This document shows positions 5,583 to 6,645 of a stretch of DNA of 6,645 bases, piece after piece. The DNA is from DASPKS01 sp035628035 (GTDB lineage: Bacteria > Bacteroidota > Rhodothermia > Rhodothermales > Rubricoccaceae): contig DASPKS010000138.1 in assembly GCA_035628035.1 (NCBI GenBank), positions 1 through 6,645 of the forward strand. Reading direction: 5' to 3'. Within the stretch, counting starts at the first letter, position 1. The number at the start of each line of letters is the position of its first letter. A program made the position numbers and the translations under genes. The notes under the pieces were generated by a model, which did not search any database, was not told the DNA's origin, and saw nothing but the letters and a program-made list of their open reading frames with translations.

Positions 5583-6645
5583 TCACCGCAGCAGCGTGAC
5601 GGCGCGGACCTCGGTCCCGCCGGGCGCGATGGCGCGGACGAGGTACACCCCGCTCGGGAGCGCCCCCGCCTCGAACGGCACCTCGTACGCGCCCGCCTCC
5701 ATCTCGCGGTCGAGCAGCACGGCGACCCGTCGCCCGAGCGCGTCGAACACGGCGACCTCGGCCTCCCCCGCTTCGGGGAGGTCGAGGCGGAGCGTCGTGG
5801 CGATGGTGAACGGGTTGGGGTACGGCGCCGAGAGCGCGAACGTCTCGGGGATCGTACCCCCCTCGTCGGTCTCGACGAGCGGGACGACGAGCTCGCCCGC
5901 GGCATGGGGGAACCGGAGCGGCGCCGCGAGGATGATCGAGCCGAATCCGGACACCGTCCCCTCTTCCTCGTTCACGCCGCCGGGGTTGAGCACGACGACG
6001 TCACCCACGCGGAGCCCCTCGGGCGGCTCGACGGGGAGCGTCTGCTCGCCGGGCTCCAGGGGGCCGGGCAGGCGCGCCATTGAGCCCTCCGTCGCGAAGA
6101 ACACGCGGGCCTCGCCGGCCAGGTCCGGGTTCGTCTGCGAGACCGCGCGGACGATCACGACGTGGGCCCCCTCGAACCCGGTCGGCACGGCCACCCGTAG
6201 CGGACGCCGGCTCGGACGGCCTTGCACAAGCGGCACCTCGAACGTCGTATCACCGACGACCCATCCCTCGGGGTCGCGGATCGTCACGTCGAGCACGTCG
6301 TCGGCGAGGAGGAAGTTGCCGAAGGCGACGGAGAGGGAGTCCGCACCGCCGGGCTCCACGAGGACGACGGAGGAATCGGGCTGGACGTAGACGCCGACCG
6401 GCGCCATGAGCCAGGGCGTGAACGCGACGCCGGGGCTCACCTCGTCGCCGGCACCGGGGCCCGCGCCGCCGGGCCCGCTCGCGTCGCCCCACCAGTTGTC
6501 CGGCGCGATCACGACCGAGCCGCCCGTCGCCTGCTCGCCCTCGATGCGAATGCCGAAACCCCCGCTGCCCTCGATGTTGTTGCCGCGCGCCATCATCCAG
6601 CCGTCGCGGACGAGCACGCCGTCCCCGCTCTCCGACTCGATGCTG
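5583..6645 (-). CDS. Secreted parallel beta-helix protein with T9SS C-terminal sorting domain (N-terminus outside window)
   Basis: The last 353 residues of a larger secreted protein are visible; the frame is open to the right edge, so the start is missing. The first visible part (SIESESGDGVLVRDGW, then GNNIEGSGGFGIRI) looks like the closing coils of a right-handed parallel beta-helix. It ends in the typical NWWGDASGPGG motif (about 6470-6500) and FTPWL. Next comes an Ig-like beta-rich section (about 6070-6400). A short segment follows (about 5870-6030) with the pattern GDVVVLNPGG, E, V, G, APL, H, GE, seen in many secreted beta-helix proteins. The last ~85 residues (5586-5840) are a clear T9SS sorting domain: ALSAPYPNPFTIATTLRLDL, VAVFDALGRRVAVL, GVYLVRA and the terminal TLLR. 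The protein should be exported by the type IX system. Beta-helix proteins often act on or bind polysaccharides, but nothing here identifies a substrate or catalytic residues. Any start codon inside this window would be internal, because the frame already reads beta-helix sequence before it. Confidence 0.9.
   Translation of the reverse strand, partial: SIESESGDGVLVRDGWMMARGNNIEGSGGFGIRIEGEQATGGSVVIAPDNWWGDASGPGGAGPGAGDEVSPGVAFTPWLMAPVGVYVQPDSSVVLVEPGGADSLSVAFGNFLLADDVLDVTIRDPEGWVVGDTTFEVPLVQGRPSRRPLRVAVPTGFEGAHVVIVRAVSQTNPDLAGEARVFFATEGSMARLPGPLEPGEQTLPVEPPEGLRVGDVVVLNPGGVNEEEGTVSGFGSIILAAPLRFPHAAGELVVPLVETDEGGTIPETFALSAPYPNPFTIATTLRLDLPEAGEAEVAVFDALGRRVAVLLDREMEAGAYEVPFEAGALPSGVYLVRAIAPGGTEVRAVTLLR

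Noticed and set aside
5194..6390. Plus-strand open frame of 398 codons over the T9SS gene
   Set aside because: It is antisense to a protein with recognisable beta-helix and sorting-domain motifs, and the Ser/Arg/Thr-rich translation shows no family.
1..6645. Hidden defence system, CRISPR array, mobile element or tRNA
   Set aside because: Every stretch longer than 135 bases is covered by a recognisable protein-coding gene. No spaced direct repeats, transposase or integrase motifs, or cloverleaf were seen.

Overview
The window reads as ordinary chromosome from a GC-rich member of the Bacteroidota/Rhodothermota group, most likely a Rhodothermales or Rubricoccaceae-like marine bacterium. That placement is inference. 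It rests on two proteins with type IX secretion (T9SS) C-terminal sorting domains, one of the Bacteroidota-type choice-of-anchor V family; on a UvrA whose N-terminal region has the Bacteroidota-style 'AYSYLSG' substitution; and on strong G/C preference at third codon positions. No SD-like ribosome binding site is obvious, which fits the group.

Layout from left to right. (1) A minus-strand gene from 770 runs off the left edge. It encodes a secreted choice-of-anchor V protein with a CxxCH motif and the start of a T9SS sorting domain. (2) A divergent intergenic region of about 95 bp carries a perfect 10-bp palindrome. (3) A plus-strand DUF1684 lipoprotein ends at 1492. (4) A perfect 14-bp stem-loop at 1499-1530 lies between convergent genes. 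(5) A minus-strand lipoprotein at 1559-2356 has a possible CpxP/Spy-like helical part, an Arg/Asp/Tyr-rich region and an all-acidic C-terminus. (6) Minus-strand uvrA at 2416-5451 is nearly half of the window. (7) A 131-bp intergenic region holds two inverted repeats. (8) The C-terminal part of a large beta-helix T9SS cargo protein on the minus strand enters from the right edge.

The genes do not form an obvious pathway. uvrA and the downstream lipoprotein are co-directional, 59 bp apart, and may share a transcript that ends at the 1499-1530 hairpin. The two edge genes are unrelated secreted proteins that share only the export route. I see no RNA gene, CRISPR array, insertion sequence or phage element, and no convincing new multi-gene system. 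The points most worth a second look are the mixed-charge lipoprotein with its two-cysteine motif, and the UvrA that lacks half of its first zinc finger and has gained a 45-residue acidic tail.
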